A DNA stretch of 64,000 nt, from assembly GCA_016712145.1 (NCBI GenBank), contig JADJRO010000001.1, forward strand, positions 1,054,001 through 1,118,000. The letters run 5' to 3'. Under the pieces are notes generated by a model that was not told the origin of the DNA, searched no databases, and saw only the letters and a program-made list of their open reading frames with translations. Of this stretch, positions 56,166 through 64,000 are shown piece after piece (within the stretch, counting starts at the first letter, position 1; each line of letters begins with the position of its first letter). A program made the translations under genes and the position numbers. Origin of the DNA: Saprospiraceae bacterium (GTDB taxonomy: Bacteria; Bacteroidota; Bacteroidia; Chitinophagales; Saprospiraceae).

Positions 56166-57445
56166 AAATTTATTCCTGAATAATAGTAAAACAAATATTG
56201 GGCTTGAAGAAACTGAACCTTATGAATATATTCTGTAGTTCTGGCTTGCTCTTCCGCATTCAATTCACGTAAATAATCACTTGTTGTTATGATTCCATTC
56301 TCATATTGTGATTTAGAGGCATTTTTAATTTTAATACGCAATTCAATTAACTCCTTATCAGATTTTAAAAGCTGGACATACTTTTGAATTTCCTGGTTTT
56401 GCTGCATTAAATTGAGTCTGGTATTAAATAAAAAACTTTCTCGTTGCAATTCAGCCAAATTTTTATTTAAAATTGATACTTTATAGTCACTTCGATACTG
56501 ATACAAAGCAGAAAAATTCCAGTTCAATTTAATTCCACCTAAGTAATAGAGTTGGAACTCATTTTTTAAAAAATTTAATGCAGGGTTGGAGTATCCAAAT
56601 TGACCAAATAAATTTATTTTAGGAATTGATTTCGATCGATTAAACTTCCATTGCAAATTTGCCAAATAAATTTGTTGATCCACCAGCTGTAACTCAGGTC
56701 TCTGAATAACCGGACTTAATACTGGGTTCGATGGTTCAAGCAATTCAGCATTTGCTTCTAAATTTCTATTAATAAAAATACTAAGGGTTTGAAGCAGTTG
56801 AATCTTTTGTGCATTCAGCTCAATGCGTCGCTGATCCAATTTCAATTTTTCTGCTTGAATTAAATAAAGTGTATTCGCAGCTATTGTTTTTGCATTAAAA
56901 GCAACTGTAGCTTTATTAATTTGCTCGACTAAGTCTTTCTCAAGCAAATCCAAACTCTTTTGATGGAACTGGCTGAGTAATATCCCAAAGTATAATTGCA
57001 AAACTCGATCGTTTAATTTGTAAAGCTCTGTTTCAACTTTACTAATTTCGAGCTTTGCATTCGCCCGGGTCAATTTTTTTTGTAAACTTATGCTACCTCC
57101 ATCATAAACGATCTGTCCAATATCAGCATAAAACTTATATTGATCTTTATTAGGTGGATTCGGTGTTGGAAATCCAGGAATATTGATATCAAAACTTGTA
57201 ACATCTGATTGGTATGAAGCTTGGGCATTGACATTAACTTGTGGCAGCCAGGCTTTGTTTAGAATAGTTACCGTCGCCTCTCCTGTTTTGACCAAGAGAT
57301 CCAACTGCTTAATTTGAGGATAATTTCGGCGAGCTAAAATAAGACAGGAATCCAAACTAATTTTAATATCCTGAGCAACCATCTGATTACAAAGGCTGGA
57401 AAAAATTAGGATTAATAAAACAAACGTACGCAAGGAATAAGTCAT
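56162..57445 (-). CDS. TolC-like outer membrane efflux protein
   Basis: A 427-aa outer-membrane factor: signal peptide (about 1-24), then the repeated helical barrel. SLDSCLILARRNYPQIKQLD and the second-half YSGNAL-type sequence GIITTSDYLRELNAEEQART are family features. First gene of the export operon tolC-hlyD-ABC-ABC-permease-permease, which should form a YbhFSR-like tripartite drug or toxin exporter; the substrate cannot be deduced. Confidence 0.9.
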   Translation of the reverse strand: MTYSLRTFVLLILIFSSLCNQMVAQDIKISLDSCLILARRNYPQIKQLDLLVKTGEATVTILNKAWLPQVNVNAQASYQSDVTSFDINIPGFPTPNPPNKDQYKFYADIGQIVYDGGSISLQKKLTRANAKLEISKVETELYKLNDRVLQLYFGILLSQFHQKSLDLLEKDLVEQINKATVAFNAKTIAANTLYLIQAEKLKLDQRRIELNAQKIQLLQTLSIFINRNLEANAELLEPSNPVLSPVIQRPELQLVDQQIYLANLQWKFNRSKSIPKINLFGQFGYSNPALNFLKNEFQLYYLGGIKLNWNFSALYQYRSDYKVSILNKNLAELQRESFLFNTRLNLMQQNQEIQKYVQLLKSDKELIELRIKIKNASKSQYENGIITTSDYLRELNAEEQARTTEYIHKVQFLQAQYLFYYYSGINL

Positions 57446-57460
57446 TAACGGAATGCTTAA

Positions 57461-57490
57461 AAGTACAAATGTACTAACAAGTATAAATGT
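57461..57490 (-). promoter_or_regulatory. Repeated operator-like site over the export operon promoter
   Basis: On the plus strand AAGTACAAATGT (57461-57472) and AAGTATAAATGT (57479-57490) are an 18-bp-period direct repeat (11 of 12 identical). The first is within GTACA-AA-TGTAC, a perfect palindrome (57463-57474), and read on the minus strand includes TACATTTG (57466-57473), a match to the -7 consensus, 20 bases before the TolC ATG. A regulator binding here would block transcription. No TetR or MarR gene is in the window. Confidence 0.45.
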
Positions 57491-57534
57491 AAATAGTTTT
57501 CAATTCCCATAATTCAGAACTGTTATAAATTTTT

Positions 57535-58121
57535 CTAATTTTTCAAACTATCCTGATGCATGATCAATTGAATTTGATTCTGCAAACTTGAACAAATAGA
57601 ATCTACTTTAAAGAGGCCTCTTTCAATATCCGGTGCCATAAATTCTTCCACATCATTAAACATCATCACTGGCCTTAATAAAAAGGAATTTGTCCGTGAT
57701 CAGTCCAAAGCACGGTAGTTCGTTTAGAATTTTCAGCAGAAAGTATGAAGGATCCTTTTGAATTTAATTCAAAAGGAAGCTTTCCTTTCAATTTATAGAC
57801 CATTGAATAAGGTGGATCTGCCTGGACGATCTCTATTAAACCTGCTCCTGATTTTTCTGGGTCCCCTTTCCAATGCATAACGGCACCATTTTCAGCATCC
57901 TTTCCTTCAAATGTAAATTGAATCGACTGATCTTTCTCTTGCCAAGCTGACCAATTCTCCCAATTTTTAAGTATGCCTATTTGATTGTACACCAATTTTT
58001 GCGAGGCTTGAACAACTCTGGTTCGCTCTACTTTGAAATTTGATTTAGCAAAAAACGCACTGAACAAATAAACGACTACTATAATGAAAAGAAATTTTGT
58101 AAATCCAAATATATAATTCAT
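57535..58121 (-). CDS. SRPBCC (polyketide cyclase-like) protein, frameshifted
   Basis: Membrane-anchored START/SRPBCC-type protein, about 195 aa when repaired. N-terminal membrane segment (about 7-24), then VERTRVVQASQKLVYNQIG and the usual LKNWENWSAW motif of the polyketide_cyc2 subgroup. The frame stops at 57675; adding one A (plus strand) to the A5 run at 57680-57684 gives PFLLRPVMMFNDVEEFMAPD, the family's normal C-terminal helix, and a stop at 57535. A lipid-like ligand is likely; function unknown. Confidence 0.75.
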
Positions 58122-58633
58122 AATTTAGATGCTAATATTAGTTAAAATTAGTCAATTCTATTTATACCACAAATTAATGCTAAATTTATGGATATGGGTT
58201 CAGAATTGCTAATACGACTCCCATTCAGGAAATGTATAATTTTATTGATCGCTTATAGCTACCAGTCCAGAAAGCCCAACGAATAAATAGTCTATTAGTG
58301 CATCCATGTCCATACACCATATAGTTAGAACTAATTTAAGTACCCGTTAACCTACCTATAAAATTACGCACGAATGACCCAAAATTAAGCTTCAAGCCTG
58401 AATTACATGGATCGATTCAATATACCAATGGCAATGGCAGTATTTAAATTTGAGAGCGGTGCAGTATAAATCCCAGAATGTTCTTCAAAAGCACCAATTA
58501 CGAATATTGTTTTCGGCATAACCCAACCTAAAACTCACATTGCCCTGAGCATCAATTAATTTATTGTATTTAATAATAGCTTTAAAATACTAAAAAAAAA
58601 CAGATCTTGTTGCTGTTTTTACAATCCATTTGC
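58122..58633. other. Intergenic region without a recognised gene
   Basis: About 510 bases between two divergent genes. Both strands are broken by many stops. On the minus strand a 38-codon frame starts MPKTIFVIGAFEEH at about 58521 and ends near 58405, and another frame near 58520-58600 reads KLIDAQGNVSFRLGYAENN; neither resembles a known protein, and the region could be a decayed gene. No exact -7/-33 promoter pair for either neighbour was found. Confidence 0.4.
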
Positions 58634-60277
58634 ATGGAAATTAAAAGTAAAATAATCTTATTAATTGTAGCCTGTTTGGCCTTTGGGTTGTTCTCAAATC
58701 TTTACACCCTCGAGCTTCGTGCTGAAGAACCAAGGCGTGCGGCTACCGCTATTGAGATGTATCTGACCAAAGACTATGTGGTCCCTCATTTGAACTCCTA
58801 TAATTATTACAATAAACCCCCTTTATTCAGTTGGGTACTTAGCTTTTTTTTTACTCTATTTGGTTCATTTGATGAATGGGTGGTTCGATTACCTTCCCTA
58901 TTATCATTTGTATTAACGGCATTGGTGCATTTTTTAATAAGTAAAAAACATATTGGATTTGAAGCAGCCTTGTTATCTTCTTTATTTTTTTTAAGCTCTG
59001 CAGATTTATTATTTTATGGTAGTTTAAATTCAGGTGAAATTGATTTATTTTATTGCCTGGTAAGTTATATTCAGGTCATTTCGCTTTTTAGTTATTTTCA
59101 CAAAAATAATTCCTGGTTATTAATACTATCCTACTTAGCAGCATCTGTAGGGTTTTTAACAAAAGGATTTCCAGCAATTGCTTATCAAGGATTTGGACTA
59201 TTGGCACTTTGTATACAAACCAAGAAATGGGAAAATCTGGTAAAACCGGTTCATTTCATTGCAATTTGTTGTTTTACAATTCCTGTTTTCACTTATTATT
59301 ACTTGTATTATCTAAGGGAAGGCACAACTGTTTTTTCTTATATCATTCGCTTGTTTGAAGAAAGTTCGCAACGAACTGGTTTTGGAAGTCGGCTTCACAA
59401 AATCAGTATTAACCTGGTTAATTTTCCAATTAAACTGGTTCGCTTTTTATTTCCTTGGTCCTTGTTATTTCTATTGGTATGGAAGCGAAGTATGTGGATC
59501 AACTTATTTTCGAACTCTTTTTTAAAATTTGCATGTCTATTTCTAGCATGCAATATGCCCTTATATTGGCTCAGCGGAGAAACGAAAAGCCGTTATCTCT
59601 ATTTATTCTACATATTAATCTTAAGCGTTCTGGCGTATCATTATTTGAATCATCCCGAACGCTCAAAATTCCGGAAATCGTTTGAAATCTCAGGATTCAT
59701 AATACTCGGATGTATGACGGTGGCGCCTTTGTTTTTAAATTTTATTCCAAACCTAAATGCCATTCCCCATTTATTTTTAAAGACTATTCTCGCTATATGT
59801 GGCTTTGCAAGTATTTTATATGGCTATTCTCTAACAAATGCATTTAAAATCTATTATTTAATTTTGTCAATGGCCTTCTTCCGGATTGCTTTAAATGTAT
59901 TTTATCTACCAGCAATACCTCAAATTGAGTCCAGATTATTTCGACCTACAATTTCTGAAATATTACAAATTACAAAGTCAGAACCTATCCACCTTTATGG
60001 TAAATCAAACAAAATTCATACAAATTTATTTTTGGGGAAATTAGAACTCACAAATTCCAAACTTGAAACAGCACCTTTATTGCCTTATCAAATACCCTAT
60101 TATATTACAAAGGCCAATAAGCATATTATGCAATTTGATTCAGTATTAAAAGATCAAACCTTTTACATAGGTCATAAATATGATTTCAGAGATCAGCCTA
60201 TTCAAATTTATTTTCGATTTTATGACTTTTGGTTAAAAGACAGCTTGTATCTAGCAAAGCTGAACAAGCCCAATTGA
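58634..60277 (+). CDS. ArnT-like family 39 glycosyltransferase
   Basis: A 547-aa polytopic membrane protein. The N-terminal catalytic loop has ELRAEEPRRAATAIEM with the conserved Asp/Glu-Pro-Arg region and DYVVPHLNSYNYYNKPPL, the signature of ArnT/PMT-type (GT-C) enzymes that use polyprenyl-phosphate sugar donors at the periplasmic side; about 11 further membrane segments follow. The C-terminal part is short and soluble. The acceptor (lipid A, protein or another glycan) is unknown. The start is the ATG at 58634; nine residues upstream to 58607 are not hydrophobic-signal-like. Confidence 0.85.
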   Translation: MEIKSKIILLIVACLAFGLFSNLYTLELRAEEPRRAATAIEMYLTKDYVVPHLNSYNYYNKPPLFSWVLSFFFTLFGSFDEWVVRLPSLLSFVLTALVHFLISKKHIGFEAALLSSLFFLSSADLLFYGSLNSGEIDLFYCLVSYIQVISLFSYFHKNNSWLLILSYLAASVGFLTKGFPAIAYQGFGLLALCIQTKKWENLVKPVHFIAICCFTIPVFTYYYLYYLREGTTVFSYIIRLFEESSQRTGFGSRLHKISINLVNFPIKLVRFLFPWSLLFLLVWKRSMWINLFSNSFLKFACLFLACNMPLYWLSGETKSRYLYLFYILILSVLAYHYLNHPERSKFRKSFEISGFIILGCMTVAPLFLNFIPNLNAIPHLFLKTILAICGFASILYGYSLTNAFKIYYLILSMAFFRIALNVFYLPAIPQIESRLFRPTISEILQITKSEPIHLYGKSNKIHTNLFLGKLELTNSKLETAPLLPYQIPYYITKANKHIMQFDSVLKDQTFYIGHKYDFRDQPIQIYFRFYDFWLKDSLYLAKLNKPN

Positions 60278-60296
60278 ATTTACGTTGAAGAAAACC

Positions 60297-62069
60297 TTAA
60301 AAACAATACGATTTTTTCTCTATGAGTGCCTCTGCAATTCTACGTCGATGTGCTTTAACATTGACCGGTTCGTATCTAGAAAAACGTTTTATTCCAAGTA
60401 ACATGATTCGAAGTTCATCACCACTTGCAAATGAAGCTAAGGCATCCTGTCCATTTTTTACAAGTCTTGATTGTGCATCCCAGAAAAAAACCTTCATAGC
60501 AGATTCATGCAAATCTGTCAACTTCTCAGGGTATTTCCCTTTTAGTTTTTGAATCCTTAGGACAATCGATTCAACCAGATATAAATCGATGATCATATCT
60601 GCGACATTGATCAAAATTTCCTGTTGCGTTTTAAGATCATGTTTTCCATCCATTTGATACTTAACTGCAGCCCCGGCAACCATTAGCACCATTTTACGAA
60701 AATCCTTAATACTTCTGATCTCCAAAGCATAGTCTTCATCAGAAAGATTCGTAGAAGGCAGGCTTGTCAATTCTTTTTGTACTTCCCAGGCAGGTCCCAC
60801 CAGGTCCAATTGACCTTTTAGGGTTCGACGTAAAATCATGTTGATAATCAACATTCGATTAATTTCATTGGTACCTTCATAAATTCGATTTATCCGGGTA
60901 TCCCTATAGATTCTTGCTGGTGCATATTCTTCACTATACCCATACCCTCCATGGATTTGTATTAATGCATCAACAACATAATCTATCATTTCGGAGCCGC
61001 TGATTTTAATGATAGCACATTCAACTGCATATTCTTCAGCAGAAGTTAACATAGCTGTTGCGGCATCTTTGCCTGATTGAGTTGAAACTATTTTTCGATC
61101 TTCCATTAGATCTGCTACCCGATATACGGTTGACTCCAATGTAAAGATGCGGATGGCTGATTCCGCCATTGTAAACTGAATGGCTCCGTAACTGGAAATT
61201 GGGTGATCAAACTGTTGCCGTTCATTTGCATACCGAATTGCCATTTCTAACAAGCGTTTGGTGCCACCCATACAAATAGTACCCAATTTATAACGACCAA
61301 TATTCAATACATTAAAAGCAATTAAATGACCTTTTCCTATTTCTCCAAGGATGTTAGAAACCGGAACAATTACTTTATCAAAATAGACTTGTCGTGTCGA
61401 AGAACCTTTAATTCCCAGTTTATGCTCTTCTGCACCAAGACTAATCCCTGACAAGTGGCTGTCTACAACGAATCCTGTAAATTTATTTCCATCGACTTGT
61501 GCAAAAACGATGAACACATCTGCAAAGCCAGCATTTGTAATCCAGATTTTTTGACCTGTAATTAAATAAGCACTTTTATCATCCGTTAAAACGGCTTGAG
61601 TTTTAGCAGCGAGCGCATCGGAACCTGATCCCGGTTCTGTCAAACAATAAGCAGCTTTAATAGATCCGTTACACATGCCTGGCAAATACTTCAATTTAAG
61701 TGCTTCCGAACCGAAATAAAAAATTGGGAGCATACCAATCCCTGTATGAGCCGCTAGGGTTGTATTGAATGAAGCTTCTCCTCTACCCAATTCTTCGGAA
61801 ATGAGGGTATTACTAAATGTATCGAGAGGATTCCCACCATAATGTTCTGGTATATGTGATCCTAATAGACCTAATGATGCTGCTTCCTGTAAGAGCGAAA
61901 CTTGTTCGTTGATGTCATTCCCTCTTGCTAAAACTTCCTGATTAACAAAACTTCGTACAGATTGACGAATCATTTCCTGATCTTCATTGAGATCTTCAGG
62001 AATAAAATTCAAATTAAAATCAGTATCCTTAATTAAAAATTCACCTCCATTTAATAGCAACGCACTCAT
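60297..62069 (-). CDS. Acyl-CoA dehydrogenase
   Basis: A 590-aa flavoprotein of fatty-acid beta-oxidation, of the long form with an extra C-terminal domain like human VLCAD/ACAD9. FAD/acyl-CoA motifs: AAYCLTEPGSGSDALAAKT, the catalytic-Glu region IYEGTNEINRMLI, and QIHGGYGYSEEYAPARIYRD. The start codon is the ATG at 62069; upstream codons to 62207 do not match the family. Converges with the glycosyltransferase gene. Confidence 0.93.
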   Translation of the reverse strand: MSALLLNGGEFLIKDTDFNLNFIPEDLNEDQEMIRQSVRSFVNQEVLARGNDINEQVSLLQEAASLGLLGSHIPEHYGGNPLDTFSNTLISEELGRGEASFNTTLAAHTGIGMLPIFYFGSEALKLKYLPGMCNGSIKAAYCLTEPGSGSDALAAKTQAVLTDDKSAYLITGQKIWITNAGFADVFIVFAQVDGNKFTGFVVDSHLSGISLGAEEHKLGIKGSSTRQVYFDKVIVPVSNILGEIGKGHLIAFNVLNIGRYKLGTICMGGTKRLLEMAIRYANERQQFDHPISSYGAIQFTMAESAIRIFTLESTVYRVADLMEDRKIVSTQSGKDAATAMLTSAEEYAVECAIIKISGSEMIDYVVDALIQIHGGYGYSEEYAPARIYRDTRINRIYEGTNEINRMLIINMILRRTLKGQLDLVGPAWEVQKELTSLPSTNLSDEDYALEIRSIKDFRKMVLMVAGAAVKYQMDGKHDLKTQQEILINVADMIIDLYLVESIVLRIQKLKGKYPEKLTDLHESAMKVFFWDAQSRLVKNGQDALASFASGDELRIMLLGIKRFSRYEPVNVKAHRRRIAEALIEKKSYCF

Positions 62070-62225
62070 GTTTGATCTTATTAATCGGAAAAAACCATCC
62101 GTATTAATAAAACGAAAATACAAGCGAATAGATGTACAAGTAGAAAGGTATTTTTGGAATGCCTGACTACATATTCGTTTTTGAATGGTAGATTCAATAA
62201 CAAACAAGACCTTAAAGGAAAGCGC

Positions 62226-63386
62226 TTAAACTAATTCTCTATATTTCTTTTGATTAAAAACCATTTGAACAAATGAACCGGATAAGAATTCCTGTGTATC
62301 AATTTGGGATTGAAGCATTGGACCTTTATACTTTCCAGACAATAACATTCTGGCAGCTTCCAACATAGGAGCAGCCGTTGTTGTTTGGATGGCTTTTAAT
62401 TTATGGCTTCCCACAAAAGAAGGTTCAATGCGAAGACTACGCTCTTTGATGCGAATGGAACCCGAAACATCTTTTCCAATGATCCCAACATATAAAACTA
62501 TAAGGTCCTCATCAACATTGGGGATTACTTGTTTCATTTTATCTAACAGTGCAATTTCAGGATTGGGTTGCGATCCGATTTCGGCCAACTGATTTTTAAC
62601 CCATTGGTAATGCCCTGGATATCGAATGGTTTTATAATCCAGATTGCGAACCTTTCCTGAAAAATAATCAGGTAAATCAGCAGCCCCTCCACTGGTAAAA
62701 TCATCTTCATAATGAATGCCGTCTATTAATATATCAGTAGTTTCTGTAAGGGAGGGAATGGTCGTTTTAATTCCATTGCGAATTACAATGGCATCTTTTA
62801 CGTATTCTGTTGCAACACCAATAGGACTCCAGGTAAACCCATAATAATGTGGGTTGGTAGTAATCCGAGTCAAAGCTCCTACTTTCATAGCAATATGGTC
62901 TACCTGTTGATCCCCATACTGTAACACAAAATCCTTATATAAATGATTGGCAAGAATATTAACATATCCTGGAGCCAAACCGGATTGTAGGATAAATCCA
63001 GTTTCAGCATCTTTTGCTAATTCAAGAATTTGATTGGTTTCATCCACATATTCGGTAAGATTCACATAGTGCAACTTGTATTTTTTTGCAAAAGCAGCCA
63101 TTTTGGGTGCTTCTGAACCTGGAAGGCAATCCAATAGAATGTCTGCAGATTTTAAAATGTAGTCCATATGTTCCGAAACAACATCCTGTTTTATTTCAAA
63201 GGATTCAATATTAACGAGACTAGAGGCTCCCTTTTGAATCCATTGACATGCTTCTTCTGCAATATCAAGCTGGATGTCTCCAATAAAAATTTCACAATCA
63301 AAATCAGGTTGTTCAGCCATAATCAAGCCTGCAGCACGTCCAATTCCACCAGCTCCGGCAATGATCACTTTGTGTTTTATATACAT
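62226..63386 (-). CDS. Saccharopine dehydrogenase-like oxidoreductase
   Basis: A 386-aa NAD(P)-dependent enzyme. The Rossmann motif AGAGGIGRAAGLIMAE is at residues about 10-25 and the C-terminal substrate domain includes APGYVNILANHLYKD and GALTRITTNPHYYGFTWSPIG. Saccharopine reductases in lysine degradation are the nearest relatives, but many members of the family have other or unknown substrates. ATG at 63386 is chosen; a TTG two codons earlier is less likely. It is close to the acyl-CoA dehydrogenase gene (156 bases between start and stop), maybe one unit. Confidence 0.8.
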   Translation of the reverse strand: MYIKHKVIIAGAGGIGRAAGLIMAEQPDFDCEIFIGDIQLDIAEEACQWIQKGASSLVNIESFEIKQDVVSEHMDYILKSADILLDCLPGSEAPKMAAFAKKYKLHYVNLTEYVDETNQILELAKDAETGFILQSGLAPGYVNILANHLYKDFVLQYGDQQVDHIAMKVGALTRITTNPHYYGFTWSPIGVATEYVKDAIVIRNGIKTTIPSLTETTDILIDGIHYEDDFTSGGAADLPDYFSGKVRNLDYKTIRYPGHYQWVKNQLAEIGSQPNPEIALLDKMKQVIPNVDEDLIVLYVGIIGKDVSGSIRIKERSLRIEPSFVGSHKLKAIQTTTAAPMLEAARMLLSGKYKGPMLQSQIDTQEFLSGSFVQMVFNQKKYRELV

Positions 63387-63405
63387 GTTCAATCGATTTA
63401 GACTG

Positions 63406-63439
63406 CAAAATTAAAAATGCCAACCCAGTGCGAGCCAAA
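63406..63439 (-). promoter_or_regulatory. Promoter of the saccharopine dehydrogenase-like gene
   Basis: Minus strand: -33 TTTG (63436-63439), 22-base spacer, -7 TAATTTTG (63406-63413). The start would be near 63400, about 14 bases before the ATG at 63386. Confidence 0.6.
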
Positions 63440-63645
63440 CTTGGGAACAATTAACATATAAAAGGGATTGAATGTATTGATATTACACATTATTAATATT
63501 ATATATATGTATTTTTAAAACATATTATTAATATTTGTAATATTTAAAATGCAGATTAATAGCAAAAAATAAATAATTTTTTAGTGTAATATGTAAAAAA
63601 CACATACATTAGCGTCTGATTTAATATATAATCTACTATAGTCCT

Positions 63646-64000
63646 ATGGCGCGGTCAAAAAAGAATAAAGAGACTGCCTGGCAATCCTTTGTCGCCATGT
63701 TAAAAGATGAACGTCTCTCCAAAATTATTGCCATCCTCTGTTTTATGATGGCACTGTTTATCCTGGTTTCCTCTATTTCCTATTTCTTTACCTGGAAAGC
63801 AGATCAGGATAAGATTTTTAGCTATTCCTGGCACATCTTATTTAACTCTAAAGTAAACATTGCCAATAGTTTAGGCAAGTTGGGCGCATTGAGTTCGCAT
63901 TTCTTATTTTATTATGGATTCGGCATTGCTGCCCTCCTCATTGTGCCAATTATAATCCATTTAGGATTCCGGTTTTTACATCGGTCCGGCTGGCTATCCT
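63646..64000 (+). CDS. ftsK: DNA translocase FtsK/SpoIIIE, N-terminal part (runs off the window)
   Basis: Septal DNA pump that moves the chromosome termini into daughter cells. The visible 118 codons start MARSKKNKETAWQSF and hold a basic N-terminus, a membrane segment (about 27-47), a loop with SYFFTWKADQDKIF and NSLGKLGALSSHFLFYYGFG, typical of the four-segment membrane domain in Bacteroidota FtsK, and a second membrane segment. No stop codon in the visible part. The gap from 63440 is very AT-rich and shows no full promoter match. Confidence 0.85.
   Translation, partial: MARSKKNKETAWQSFVAMLKDERLSKIIAILCFMMALFILVSSISYFFTWKADQDKIFSYSWHILFNSKVNIANSLGKLGALSSHFLFYYGFGIAALLIVPIIIHLGFRFLHRSGWLS

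Noticed and set aside
62070..62207. 46-residue extension of acyl-CoA dehydrogenase
   Set aside because: Not family-like; the ATG at 62069 begins a typical protein.
63440..63645. AT-rich tract upstream of ftsK as a replication origin or DnaA site
   Set aside because: No DnaA boxes (TTATNCACA) or iteron repeats are visible; only AT-rich sequence.

Overview
The window reads as chromosomal DNA of a member of the Bacteroidota. Evidence: an AT-rich genome, start codons without Shine-Dalgarno sequences, several promoters of the TTTG-N19/22-TAnnTTTG type, a protease ending in a type IX secretion (T9SS) sorting domain, zinc-free forms of bL36 and uS14, and the gene order rplQ / carA / eno. The accessory gene content would fit the Saprospiria, but that placement is inference only.

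Layout. 1-4024: the 5' end of rnpB (minus strand), a long NtrY-like sensor histidine kinase broken by a one-base indel, and a carotenoid hydroxylase (crtZ). 4044-7687: a minus-strand operon carA-eno-ftsB/divIC-like-sucD. 7758-25940: one of the best preserved parts, an uninterrupted 33-gene minus-strand unit combining the str, S10, spc and alpha operons (rpsL to rplQ, with fusA, secY, map, infA and rpoA), with a promoter upstream of rpsL and a clear terminator after rplQ. 26003-41250: envelope and lipid functions: GNAT acetyltransferase, a sphingomyelin-synthase-like PAP2 protein, a CapA-type phosphoesterase, polyprenyl synthase, a YtcJ-like amidohydrolase, a HAD protein with lost catalytic residues, a membrane-anchored ASKHA-fold protein, a glycosyltransferase-like membrane protein, a class V aminotransferase, O-antigen ligase, Wzz-like protein, M48 protease and a family 9 glycosyltransferase. 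41298-45393: a T9SS-secreted M4 (thermolysin-like) protease translationally coupled to a small lipoprotein resembling the M4 inhibitor emfourin, then a Cys-rich exported protein. 45456-51273: beta-mannosidase, urocanate hydratase, a CBS protein and a coiled-coil/HhH protein. 51279-57445: a six-gene TolC / HlyD / two ATPases / two ABC-2 permeases export operon. 57535-64000: an SRPBCC protein, an ArnT-like glycosyltransferase, an acyl-CoA dehydrogenase, a saccharopine-dehydrogenase-like enzyme and the start of ftsK.

The most important caution for any user is that at least eight single-base indels break otherwise intact reading frames (histidine kinase, secY, rpsN, amidohydrolase, membrane glycosyltransferase, beta-mannosidase twice, SRPBCC). 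Two of them hit genes that cannot normally be lost (rpsN, secY), and most lie in short A/T homopolymers, so uncorrected sequencing error is the likeliest cause. I give joined coordinates for these genes.

The candidates I would follow first for new biology are the coupled M4 protease / emfourin-like lipoprotein pair, the sphingomyelin-synthase-like protein, the catalytically degenerate HAD protein, the probably periplasmic ASKHA protein, and the face-to-face overlapping promoters at 29523-29590. I found no CRISPR array, insertion sequence, prophage or tRNA.
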